Origin: Actinomycetes bacterium
GTDB taxonomy: Bacteria > Actinomycetota > Acidimicrobiia > Acidimicrobiales > Acidimicrobilacustridaceae
Assembly (NCBI GenBank): GCA_029782145.1
Contig: JAKOVH010000030.1
Coordinates: 372,001-436,000, forward strand
DNA: 64,000 bases
Reading direction: 5' to 3'
The translations under genes were made by a program, and so were the position numbers. The notes beneath the pieces are model-generated. The model was not told the origin of the DNA. It made no database searches and saw nothing but the letters and a program-made list of their open reading frames with translations. Shown piece by piece: positions 42,801 through 49,856 of this stretch (positions within the stretch are counted from its first letter, which is position 1; every line of letters begins with the position of its first letter).

Positions 42801-44351
42801 GCGCAGGCTCATGACCAGCCGCTCCCGCAGCGGGTCGATCGGCGGGTTGGTGACCTGGGCGAAGCGCTGCCGCAGGTAGTGGGCCACGGGGCGGGGCCGC
42901 CCCGCCATCGGCGGCAGGGGAGAGTCGTCGCCCATGGCGAAGGTGGGCTCGTAGGCGTCGGCGGCCATGGGCTTGACGACCATGGCCAGCTCCTCCTTCG
43001 TGAAGCCGTGGGCCGCCTGACGGCGCACCAGGTCGGTGGGCGTCTCGGCCACCGGCTCGCCTGCCGCGGTGGGCGCGAACCCCTCGAAGGCCCACTGCGC
43101 GTAGGGCGCGGCCGCCGCGAGGTGCTCCTTCACCGCGCTGTTGCGCACCACCCCGAAGCGCGGGCTCACCACCAGCATGTGGCCGGGGCCCAGCCGTCCC
43201 CGATCGACCGTGCCGTGGCCGGTGGTGTCGACGGCGCCCATCTCCGAGGCGCACACGACGAGCCCGTCCTCGCAGACGGCGTAGCGCAGCGGCCGCAGGC
43301 CGTTGCGGTCGAGCACGGCCCCGACCCGCGTGCCGTCGGTGAAGATCACGCCGGCCGGACCGTCCCACGGCTCCATGAGCGCCGAGTGGTACTCGTAGAA
43401 CCCGCGCACCTCGGGGTCGAGGTCGCGGGTCTCCTCCCACGCCTCGGGCACGAGCATGGCCATGGCGTGGGAGAGGTGGCGACCGCCGCGCAGCAACAGC
43501 TCGGCGGCCTCGTCGAGCTTGCCCGAGTCGCTCGCCTCGGGCTCGAGCACCGGGCGGAACAGCTCCTCCGCCCCGAGCCCCACCTCGCTGGTGCCGAGCC
43601 GGCCCCGGGCCCGCATGCGGTTCTCGTTGCCGCCGATGGTGTTGATCTCGCCGTTGTGGCACAGCAGGCGGAACGGCTGGGCCCGCTCCCAGGTGGGCAG
43701 CGTGTTGGTGCTGAAGCGCTGGTGGAAGATGGCCAGCGGCGCGTCGAAGCGGTCGTCGGCGAGGTCGAGGAAGAACCCGGCGAGGGCGTCGGCGGCCACC
43801 AGGCCCTTGTGGACGATGGTGAGGAACGAGCACGACACGACGTAGGTGCCGGTGGTCGTGGCCTCGATCCGCCGCCGCATCCGGTACGTGCGCCGCTCGA
43901 GGTCCTCCGCCCGCGGGTCGCCCAGGTGGGAGCTCGTCGACGCCGCGGCGGGCTCGGCGAGCACCCGCTCGGTGGCCGCCGCCGGACGCAGGAGCGCCTG
44001 GACGATGCGGGGCCGGGTGCGCGCCGCCAGCTCGCCGAGGGCGGACTCGTCGGTGGGCGGGGTCCGCCAGCCGGTGACCTCGAGGCCCTCGGCGGCCGCG
44101 GCCGCCTCGACCTCGGCGGTCGGGTCGTCGCCGCGCACGAACAGCATGGCGACCCCCGTGCCCTCTCCGTAGACGGCGGCGGGGATGGTGGTGAGCAAGC
44201 CGGTGCCGTCGGACGTGCGGGCGTCGGCGGCCACCGCGCCGCGGTGCTTGACGTTGGCGAGGCCCTCGAGGGCGGCGGTGACGATGGATCGGGAGGGTCG
44301 CCCGTGGGCATCGGCGACGAAGCCGATGCCGCACGCGTCGAGCTCACGCAT
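39825..44351 (-). CDS. gltB: Glutamate synthase large subunit
   Basis: A protein of about 1508 residues. DACGIGF near the N-terminus carries the Cys that becomes the glutaminase nucleophile after removal of a short leader. The central domain is followed by the FMN-binding synthase domain, with the [3Fe-4S] motif C-X5-C-X4-C (CIMLRACHRDTC), and a C-terminal beta-helix with repeated Gly motifs. It makes two glutamates from glutamine and 2-oxoglutarate. The start is uncertain: ATG 44351 has GGAG 6 nt upstream; ATG 44408 and GTG 44429 would lengthen the leader. No gltD is adjacent, unlike most bacteria. Confidence 0.92.
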   Translation of the reverse strand: MRELDACGIGFVADAHGRPSRSIVTAALEGLANVKHRGAVAADARTSDGTGLLTTIPAAVYGEGTGVAMLFVRGDDPTAEVEAAAAAEGLEVTGWRTPPTDESALGELAARTRPRIVQALLRPAAATERVLAEPAAASTSSHLGDPRAEDLERRTYRMRRRIEATTTGTYVVSCSFLTIVHKGLVAADALAGFFLDLADDRFDAPLAIFHQRFSTNTLPTWERAQPFRLLCHNGEINTIGGNENRMRARGRLGTSEVGLGAEELFRPVLEPEASDSGKLDEAAELLLRGGRHLSHAMAMLVPEAWEETRDLDPEVRGFYEYHSALMEPWDGPAGVIFTDGTRVGAVLDRNGLRPLRYAVCEDGLVVCASEMGAVDTTGHGTVDRGRLGPGHMLVVSPRFGVVRNSAVKEHLAAAAPYAQWAFEGFAPTAAGEPVAETPTDLVRRQAAHGFTKEELAMVVKPMAADAYEPTFAMGDDSPLPPMAGRPRPVAHYLRQRFAQVTNPPIDPLRERLVMSLRTLLGPRAPLLAEAPDAARLLALESFFVYPSAIEALEAPGGSPFPVAVLDTSCAVADGPSGLRAAVDAVAAAADAAVAEGAGIVVLDPGALTAERVPVPSLLALGAVHQRLIASRRRSDTSLVVVADDVRDTHSVAALVGFGADAVCPRLALQAVAAEADEAETGDLVSSDAQERFRAAIEAGVLKILSKMGVSTIDSYRGAQLFEVVGLADEVVDVCFTGASSVVGGVGWDVLGDDAFARHAAAFPPGREADLDSPGFYRVRRGGEYHAHSKEVTQALNDLTLVQETPPVSERDPLAVDQAAAHLLQRAIAGEDYDRYRTFVGLVTERPPTELNDLLEWTALGPPVPLDEVEPASGIARRFSTGAMSHGSLSKEAHETLAQAMNLIGGRSNCGEGGEDPARFRTRGRGRDDKNSRIKQVASGRFGVTPEYLAHADEIQIKMAQGSKPGEGGQLPGHKVSAEIARLRHTQPGVGLISPPPHHDIYSIEDLAQLIYDLKQVNAAQVSVKLVATENVGTIAAGVVKALADVVHISGGNGGTGASPLSSIKHAGMPWEIGLADTQRALVDNGLRGRVRLRVDGGFKTGRHVLVAALLGADEYSFGTAAMIAEGCIMLRACHRDTCKPGVATQRPHLRANFSGTPEGVAAYFMFVAEEVREHLAAMGARTLDELIGRVDLLRQRRTGDPRSDAFDLAFLLAPPEHADEPRHFVERVGLQDPRSALGDQLLADAFRVIWDRERAELAYPITNAERSVGAALSGAIALEFGAEAPRGSARVRFDGAAGQSFGAFLAAGVEMDLVGEANDYVGKGMGGGLIVVRPPADDATLGADGGRGSSTVLAGNTCLYGATGGELFVAGAVGERFAVRNSGAVAVVEAVGDHCCEYMTGGTVVVLGRIGYNLGAGMTGGQAFVWDPEVERVLTRVNPDLVAVLRPEHEDLAELRWLVERHAALTGSGRAARLLADWDASTEQLWHVVPRTRAETLVATAARRVATA

Positions 44352-44462
44352 TGAGTGCTCCGGGGCTCGGTGGAGTCGGCAGGTGGTGCCGCTCGACCGG
44401 GGGTCCATCGCCGTTGGTGGGCGAGGCACCGTTGCCCCTGCATCCCCGGTCAGGCGCCGATC

Positions 44463-44468
44463 ACCTTA
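44463..44468 (-). promoter_or_regulatory. Candidate -10 box of gltB
   Basis: TAAGGT on the minus strand, about 110 nt before the ATG at 44351. It allows any of the possible gltB starts. Confidence 0.35.
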
Positions 44469-44513
44469 CCGCCGGCTGACGCTCGCCACGCCGAGCGATG
44501 GCAGATGCCGCCG

Positions 44514-44519
44514 TAGGAT
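44514..44519 (+). promoter_or_regulatory. -10 box of the class II aldolase gene, with a normal leader
   Basis: TAGGAT, 29 nt before the ATG at 44549. AGGGGG at 44536-44541 is a good ribosome site, so this gene has an ordinary leader, unlike many in the window. Confidence 0.45.
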
Positions 44520-44548
44520 GCGCAGACACGTCACCAGGGGGTGAGCGA

Positions 44549-45331
44549 ATGACGGCGACGAACGAGGAGGCCGCGCCCCGGCGCGGCGGTCTGGATGCGT
44601 GGGCCCCGTCGGTGATGCCGCCGGTTCCTGATCTCACCGACGAGCAGGCGATGGCCTGCGCCTTCCGCATCCTCGCCCACGGCGGGTTCTCCGAGAACAT
44701 GGCCGGCCACATCACCTGGCAGCGCCCGGGCCACGAGCACATGCTCGTCAACCCGTGGGGGCTGTGGTGGGAGGAGATCACCGCCTCGGACCTGTGCACC
44801 GTCGACGCCGACGCCAACATCGTGGCCGGTCGCTGGGACGTCACGCCCGCCATCCACATCCACACCGAGCTGCACCGCCGCCGGCCCGACGCCCGGGTGG
44901 TGATCCACAACCACCCCTACTGGGTGAGCGTGATGGCGGCGGTGGGCGTGCTGCCCGACATCGTCCACCAGAACGGCTCGATGTTCTCCGGCGACCTGAG
45001 CTTCGTGCACGAGTACACGGGCGAGGTCGACTCCGCCGAGCTCGGTGCCGACCTGGCCACCATGATCGGCGACGCCAAGGTCGTGTTCCTGGCCAGCCAC
45101 GGCATCATCGTCACGGGCGAGACGCTGAAGGACGCGGTCTACCGGGCCGCCACCGTCGAGCGGCTGTGCAAGCTCGCCTACGACGTGCACGTCATGGGGG
45201 CCGAGCCGCTCGCCATCTCGCCGCGCTTCATGGCGGGCATGAAGGCGTCGCAGCTGGAGCGGGCCGTCGATCCCTTCTGGGACGGCGCCGTGCGCCTGCT
45301 GCTGCGCCGCGAGCCCGACGTGCTCGACTGA
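44549..45331 (+). CDS. Class II aldolase/adducin family protein
   Basis: A 260-residue class II aldolase-fold protein. The zinc site is visible: HIHTELHRRRPDARVVIHNH followed by PYW, and a later ASHGIIV. The family covers fuculose-phosphate-type aldolases, decarboxylases and dehydratases that form enediolates from small oxo-acids. The ATG at 44549 follows AGGGGG. An amidohydrolase and an SDR follow on the same strand, suggesting a short catabolic route, but the substrate is unknown. Confidence 0.84.
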   Translation: MTATNEEAAPRRGGLDAWAPSVMPPVPDLTDEQAMACAFRILAHGGFSENMAGHITWQRPGHEHMLVNPWGLWWEEITASDLCTVDADANIVAGRWDVTPAIHIHTELHRRRPDARVVIHNHPYWVSVMAAVGVLPDIVHQNGSMFSGDLSFVHEYTGEVDSAELGADLATMIGDAKVVFLASHGIIVTGETLKDAVYRAATVERLCKLAYDVHVMGAEPLAISPRFMAGMKASQLERAVDPFWDGAVRLLLRREPDVLD

Positions 45332-45388
45332 CGGCACACCCACGACCTGCGGCACCCGACGCATCCGACGACGAGGGGGGACGAAGCG

Positions 45389-46648
45389 ATGCGCACCTTG
45401 GACGACCTGGCCAACGACCCGAACTTCACCACCGCCAGGCGGGGTGCCGAGCGCACCGTCACCCTGCTGCCCGACCCACCGAGATCCGACCGCAGCCTGC
45501 TGGTCATCTCCGCCGACGACCACGTGGTGGAGCCTCCCGACACCTTCGAGGGCCGCATGCCGGCGCGCTTCGGCGACCGGGCCCCGCACGTCGTGGAGAA
45601 GGACGACGGCAGCGAGGTGTGGGTCTACGACGGCCAGGAGCTGCCCAACATCGGGTTCAACGCCCTCGTGGGCCGGCCGGTGGAGGAGTACGGCAGCGAG
45701 CCGGTGCGCTTCGACCAGATGCGCCGGGGCGCGTGGGACATCCACGAGCGGGTGCGCGACATGGACCTCAACGGCGTCTACGCGTCGTTGAACTTCCCGT
45801 CGTTCCTGCCCGGGTTCGCCGGCCAGCGCCTGCAGCTGCTGACGAAGGACCACGACCTCGCCCTCGCCGCCGTGCGGGCCTGGAACGACTGGCACCTCGA
45901 GGCCTGGCACGGGCCCCACCCCGACCGCATCATCCCGTGCCAGATCCCGTGGCTGCTCGACCCGCAGCTCGGCGCGGAGATGATCCGGGAGAACGCCGAG
46001 CGCGGGTTCACCTCGGTGACCTTCCCCGAATCGCCCACGCCCCACGGGCTGCCGAGCCTGCACTCCGAGCACTGGGACCCGTTCATGGCGGCGTGCGCCG
46101 AGACGGGCACCGTCATCAACCTCCACGTGGGCTCCTCGGGCGCCTCGCCGACCACCACCGACGACGCCCCACCCGACGTCACCGGCGTGCTGTTCTTCGC
46201 CTACGCCATGTTCGCCGCGGTCGACTGGCTCTACAGCGGTTACCCGACGAAGCATCCCGACCTGAAGATCTGCCTGTCCGAGGGCGGCATCGGGTGGGTG
46301 GCCGGCCTCGTCGACCGCCTCGACCACATGGAGACCTACAACTCCATGTACGGGACCTGGACCGACGAGCTGCGCCCCTCGGAGGTGTTCCGCCGCAACT
46401 TCTGGTTCTGCGCCATCGAGGACCCGTCGTCGTTCCGCCAGCGCGACGTGATCGGCGTGGAGAACATCATGATCGAGCAGGACTACCCGCACATCGACTC
46501 CACCTGGCCCCGCACCCAGCAGCTCACGGTCGAGGCCATGGCGGGCATCCCCACCGACGACGTCGAGCGCATCTGCTGGCGCAACGCCGCCGAGCTGTAC
46601 CGCCACCCGGTGCCGGCGCTGGTGCAGGAGGACCCGGATGCCTACTGA
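45389..46648 (+). CDS. Amidohydrolase family 2 protein
   Basis: A 419-residue TIM-barrel metal enzyme. The family signature ISADDHVVEPPDTF lies near residue 40, where D-x-H replaces the HxH of other amidohydrolases. INLHVGSSG carries a barrel His, and EQDYPHIDSTWP a late Asp and His. Such proteins are often decarboxylases or hydrolases of aromatic or ring-opened acids. GGGGGGAC stands before the ATG. Its end overlaps the following SDR gene by 11 bp. Confidence 0.85.
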   Translation: MRTLDDLANDPNFTTARRGAERTVTLLPDPPRSDRSLLVISADDHVVEPPDTFEGRMPARFGDRAPHVVEKDDGSEVWVYDGQELPNIGFNALVGRPVEEYGSEPVRFDQMRRGAWDIHERVRDMDLNGVYASLNFPSFLPGFAGQRLQLLTKDHDLALAAVRAWNDWHLEAWHGPHPDRIIPCQIPWLLDPQLGAEMIRENAERGFTSVTFPESPTPHGLPSLHSEHWDPFMAACAETGTVINLHVGSSGASPTTTDDAPPDVTGVLFFAYAMFAAVDWLYSGYPTKHPDLKICLSEGGIGWVAGLVDRLDHMETYNSMYGTWTDELRPSEVFRRNFWFCAIEDPSSFRQRDVIGVENIMIEQDYPHIDSTWPRTQQLTVEAMAGIPTDDVERICWRNAAELYRHPVPALVQEDPDAY

Positions 46649-47543
46649 TCCCACCGGTGCCGAGATCGCGAAGGGCTCCGTCGCGCCGTCCGTCGACCTG
46701 TCGGGCGAGGTCGCCGTCGTCACCGGCGCCAGCCGTAGCATCGGCAAGGGCATCGCCCTCGAGCTCGGCGCCGCCGGGGCGACCGTGTACGTCACCGGCC
46801 GCACCGTCGACCCGGGCGCGCTGCCCGGCACCATCGGTGAGACGGCCGCCCAGATCGACGCCCTCGGCGGCCGCGGCGTGGCGGTGGCGTGCGACCACCA
46901 GGACGACGAGCAGGTGCGAGCCCTCTTCGAGCGCGTCCGCGCCGAGCAGGGCCGCCTCGACATCCTCGTGAACAACGTCTTCCCCGCGCCGGTGCTCGCC
47001 CCCTGGCTGGGCAAGAAGTACTGGGAGATGCCCGTCGAGGCGTGGGACGAGATCATCGGGGTCGGCACCCGCTCGCACTACGTGGCCTCGGTGCTCGGCA
47101 CGCCGTTGCTGTTCGCCGCGGGTGGCGGGCTGATCGTGAACGTCTCGTCGTCGGGGGCGGTCACCTACGCCCACAACGTCGTCTACGGCGTGGGCAAGGC
47201 GGCCGTCGACAAGATGACCGCCGACATGGCGGTCGAGCTGCGCGGCACCGGCGTCACCGTCGTGTCGCTGTGGCCGGGCCTGGTGCGCAACGAGATGCTC
47301 GACGCGGCGGCCGTGCGCGACGGCGACGAGGTCTACATCGAGCTGCCCGGCGAGGGCCGCTTCGACCTGACCGGTGCGGAGTCGCCCCGCTTCCTGGGCC
47401 GGGCCGTGGTGGCGCTGGCCGGTGACAGTGAGCTGGCCGAGCGGGCCGGCAAGCCGTTCACCTCGGCCGGCCTGGCGCGCCAGCTCGGGTTCACCGACCT
47501 CGACGGTCGCATCCCCGAGGTGCTCCTCCGACACGACGTCTGA
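46638..47543 (+). CDS. Short-chain dehydrogenase, DHRS1-like
   Basis: A 301-residue SDR. TGASRSIGKGIALELGAAGA binds the cofactor, NNVFPAP replaces the usual NNAG, and YGVGKAAVDKMTADMAVELR with VSLWPGLVRNE closely matches animal and bacterial DHRS1 proteins, NADPH-dependent carbonyl reductases. It overlaps the amidohydrolase gene, so they are translated together. Actual substrate unknown. Confidence 0.87.
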   Translation: MPTDPTGAEIAKGSVAPSVDLSGEVAVVTGASRSIGKGIALELGAAGATVYVTGRTVDPGALPGTIGETAAQIDALGGRGVAVACDHQDDEQVRALFERVRAEQGRLDILVNNVFPAPVLAPWLGKKYWEMPVEAWDEIIGVGTRSHYVASVLGTPLLFAAGGGLIVNVSSSGAVTYAHNVVYGVGKAAVDKMTADMAVELRGTGVTVVSLWPGLVRNEMLDAAAVRDGDEVYIELPGEGRFDLTGAESPRFLGRAVVALAGDSELAERAGKPFTSAGLARQLGFTDLDGRIPEVLLRHDV

Positions 47544-47566
47544 GCGGCGCGTGGCACAGTCGCGGG

Positions 47567-48148
47567 ATGGGCTCGGCACTCGACGACGGTGAGCGGGTCC
47601 ACCCCGAGAGCCTGGACGAGTGGCGGGCGTGGCTGGCCGCCAACCACGCACGGGACGCGGGCGTGTGGCTCGTGAGCTGGCGGCGCCGGACCGGGCGGGA
47701 GGCGTTCCCGTACGACGCCGCCGTCGAGGAGGCCCTCTGCGTGGGGTGGATCGACAGCATCGCCCGGCCGATCGACCAAGACCGGTCGATGATCTGGTTC
47801 GCGCCCCGGAAGCGAGGCAGCGTGTGGGCCCGGTCCAACCGGGAGCGCATCGAACGTCTCGAGGGCGAGGGGCGCCTGCTCCCGGCCGGCCGTGCCGTCG
47901 TCGAGCGGGCGAGGGCCGACGGGTCGTGGTCGGTGCTGATCCCCGCCGAGCAGGGAGTCGTGCCCGACGACCTCGCCGCCGCGCTCGACGCCACGCCCGG
48001 CGCCCGTGAGGGGTGGGAGGCGGGCACGCCGTCGTCGCGCCGCATGGCGCTCGAGCAGGTCATCGTGGTCAAGCGACCCGAGACGCGGGCGCGGCGCATC
48101 GCGGCGGTCGTCGAGCGCTGCGCCCGGGGCGAGCGACCGGGCGGCTGA
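47567..48148 (+). CDS. YdeI/OmpD-associated family protein
   Basis: A 193-residue protein of the YdeI family. ESLDEWRAWLAANHAR, VEEALCVGWIDSIARPIDQD and FAPRKRGSVWARSNRERIER are its hallmarks. In enterics YdeI is linked to resistance to cationic peptides; in actinobacteria the role is unknown. CACAGT lies 6 nt before the ATG, a weak version of the leaderless box. Confidence 0.85.
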   Translation: MGSALDDGERVHPESLDEWRAWLAANHARDAGVWLVSWRRRTGREAFPYDAAVEEALCVGWIDSIARPIDQDRSMIWFAPRKRGSVWARSNRERIERLEGEGRLLPAGRAVVERARADGSWSVLIPAEQGVVPDDLAAALDATPGAREGWEAGTPSSRRMALEQVIVVKRPETRARRIAAVVERCARGERPGG

Positions 48149-48155
48149 GCGACGT

Positions 48156-48180
48156 CCGGCTCCCCCCTGTCAGGAGCCGG
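48156..48180 (+). terminator. Hairpin after the YdeI gene
   Basis: An 8-bp stem (CCGGCTCC / GGAGCCGG) with a 9-nt loop, 8 nt after the stop. No T-run. Confidence 0.5.
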
Positions 48181-48201
48181 GCGAGGCCGGCGCGGCGCCA
48201 C

Positions 48202-48207
48202 TAGCGT
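48202..48207 (+). promoter_or_regulatory. -10 box of the PNPOx-like gene, leaderless arrangement
   Basis: TAGCGT, 7 nt before the ATG at 48215. Confidence 0.5.
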
Positions 48208-48214
48208 CGGGGCC

Positions 48215-48724
48215 ATGGGCGAGCCGAGAGCCGAAGCTCCGGCCATGCAGGACTACGGCGTCGGGGGGCCGGGGTGGTCGCCGCTGCCGTGGTCGTGGGC
48301 GGCCGAGCGCCTGGTGCCGAACCGCAACTACTGGGTGGTGACCGCGTCCGCGGACGCACGCCCGCACGCGCTGCCGGTGTGGGGCGTGTGGGACGACGAC
48401 GTGCAGCGGTTCTGCTTCTCCTGCAGCCCCGACGCCCGCAAGGCGCGCAACCTGGCCGAGAACCCGCAGGTCGTCGTCGCCGTCGACGACACGGTCGAGT
48501 GCGTCTCGGTGGAGGGGCGGGCGCGCGTCCTCGAGCCGTCAGCGCCTGGTCGCGAGCGCTGGATCGATCGTTACCTGGCGAAGTACCAGCCGCTGTCGGC
48601 GGCCCTGACGGCGGAGTTCGTGCGCTCGCACCTCGTCGTGGAGGTCGTTCCGGAGCGGGCGTTCGGCATCATCGAGCGCGACGACGAGTTCGCCGAGCGC
48701 GCCACCCGTTGGGTGTTCGGATGA
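48215..48724 (+). CDS. Pyridoxamine 5'-phosphate oxidase-fold protein
   Basis: A 169-residue split-barrel flavin or F420-binding protein. WVVTASADARPHALPVWGVW and FSCSPDARKARNLAENPQVV are typical of the actinobacterial PNPOx-like/FDOR families, which use FMN or F420; the sequence does not decide which. It overlaps the next gene by 4 bp. Confidence 0.84.
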   Translation: MGEPRAEAPAMQDYGVGGPGWSPLPWSWAAERLVPNRNYWVVTASADARPHALPVWGVWDDDVQRFCFSCSPDARKARNLAENPQVVVAVDDTVECVSVEGRARVLEPSAPGRERWIDRYLAKYQPLSAALTAEFVRSHLVVEVVPERAFGIIERDDEFAERATRWVFG

Positions 48725-49188
48725 GCGGCGGGACCCGTCGCGACGGCGGGCCGGACGCCGGAGCGGTCGACGCTGCTCTGGCCCTCGTGCGATCGGCGTA
48801 CGAGTGCCTGGGCCGAGCCGACCTCGACGGCTTCCTCGCACTCCTCGCCGACGGCGTCGTGCTCACCCAGGACCCCGCCCTGCCGTGGGGTGGGCGCTTC
48901 GAGGGCCACGACGGGGTCGCCACCTTCGCCATCACCCTCGCCTCGACGATCGAGTCGAAGGTGACGGTGGAGGCCATGTTCGCCGCCGGCGAGCAGGTGG
49001 TGCAGTACGGGCGCACGCGCGGGACCGTGCGGGCGACCGGGGCGCCGTTCGACATCCCCGAGTGCCACGTCTGGACGGTCCGGGACGGTCGAGCGGTGGA
49101 GATGGCGTTCTTCATCGACACCCAGGCGATGCTCGACGCCCTGCGGCACGAGGCGGCCGACGACGATGGGAGACCGGCCGCCCGCTGA
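48721..49188 (+). CDS. SnoaL-like (NTF2-fold) protein
   Basis: A 155-residue NTF2-fold protein; LVRSAYECLGRADLDGFLAL and the later ECHVWTVRDGRAVEMAFFID match the SnoaL-like ketosteroid-isomerase group. The ATG overlaps the preceding stop (ATGA), so it is coupled to the PNPOx-like protein. Different from the two SnoaL genes at 1553 and 5022. Function unknown. Confidence 0.8.
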   Translation: MSGGTRRDGGPDAGAVDAALALVRSAYECLGRADLDGFLALLADGVVLTQDPALPWGGRFEGHDGVATFAITLASTIESKVTVEAMFAAGEQVVQYGRTRGTVRATGAPFDIPECHVWTVRDGRAVEMAFFIDTQAMLDALRHEAADDDGRPAAR

Positions 49189-49235
49189 CCGCTTCTGCCG
49201 CGGAGGATGGGGCCGGGATCGAGACGGAGGCCACC

Positions 49236-49739
49236 ATGGACACCGAGCGGACCGACCTGCTGGCGGCGGTGGCGAAGCACCGGGCGTTCCTGCGCCAGAC
49301 CCTCGAGGGCGTCAGCGATGCCGACGCCGGTCGGCGCACGACCGTCAGCGAGCTGTGCCTCGGAGGCATCGTCAAGCACGTGGCGGACACCGAGGCGACC
49401 TGGAGAACGTTCATCGAGCGAGGAGCGGATGCCTTCCCGGCGTGGGACGACCCCGAGGCGTTCCAGCGGCGGCTCGACACCTTCCGCATGGGGCCGGGCG
49501 ACACGGTCGAGTCGGTGCTCGACGCCTACGCCGAGGTGGCCCAACGCACCGACGAGCTCGTCGGTTCGCTCCCGTCGCTCGACGCCGTGCACCCGTTGCC
49601 GGAGGCGCCGTGGTTCGAGCAGGGCGCCGGCTGGTCGGCCCGACGGGTGCTCCTCCACATCCTGGCCGAGACGGCGCAGCACGCCGGCCACGCTGACATC
49701 GTGCGTGAGGCCCTCGACGGCGCCAAGACCATGGGCTGA
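49236..49739 (+). CDS. DinB-like four-helix protein
   Basis: A 167-residue DinB/mycothiol-transferase-like protein. LAAVAKHRAFLRQTLEGVSD, GGIVKHVADTEATW and HILAETAQHAGHADIVRE place three His in the usual metal-binding spots. Actinobacterial members include mycothiol S-transferases. GGAGG at 49226-49230 before the ATG. A hairpin follows directly. Confidence 0.84.
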   Translation: MDTERTDLLAAVAKHRAFLRQTLEGVSDADAGRRTTVSELCLGGIVKHVADTEATWRTFIERGADAFPAWDDPEAFQRRLDTFRMGPGDTVESVLDAYAEVAQRTDELVGSLPSLDAVHPLPEAPWFEQGAGWSARRVLLHILAETAQHAGHADIVREALDGAKTMG

Positions 49740-49741
49740 CG

Positions 49742-49761
49742 GCTGACGACGCGACGTCAGC
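49742..49761 (+). terminator. Hairpin after the DinB-like gene
   Basis: A 7-bp stem (GCTGACG / CGTCAGC) with a 6-nt loop, immediately after the stop. No T-run. Confidence 0.4.
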
Positions 49762-49843
49762 TGTCGCGGTCGCCGACGACCCAACGGGTGACGGCCAGCT
49801 CGACGAGAGCGATGGCTCCGGGAGGGCTGTCGTACCCCCTGAG

Positions 49844-49849
49844 TAGCGT
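49844..49849 (+). promoter_or_regulatory. -10 box of the second DUF222/HNH gene, leaderless arrangement
   Basis: TAGCGT, 7 nt before the ATG at 49857. This spacing is the same as for the first DUF222 gene at 8781. Confidence 0.5.
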
Positions 49850-49856
49850 CTTGCGC

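Noticed and set aside
41157-44354. A 1065-codon open frame on the plus strand inside gltB
   Set aside because: It is antisense to conserved GltB domains, and its composition is typical of a shadow frame.
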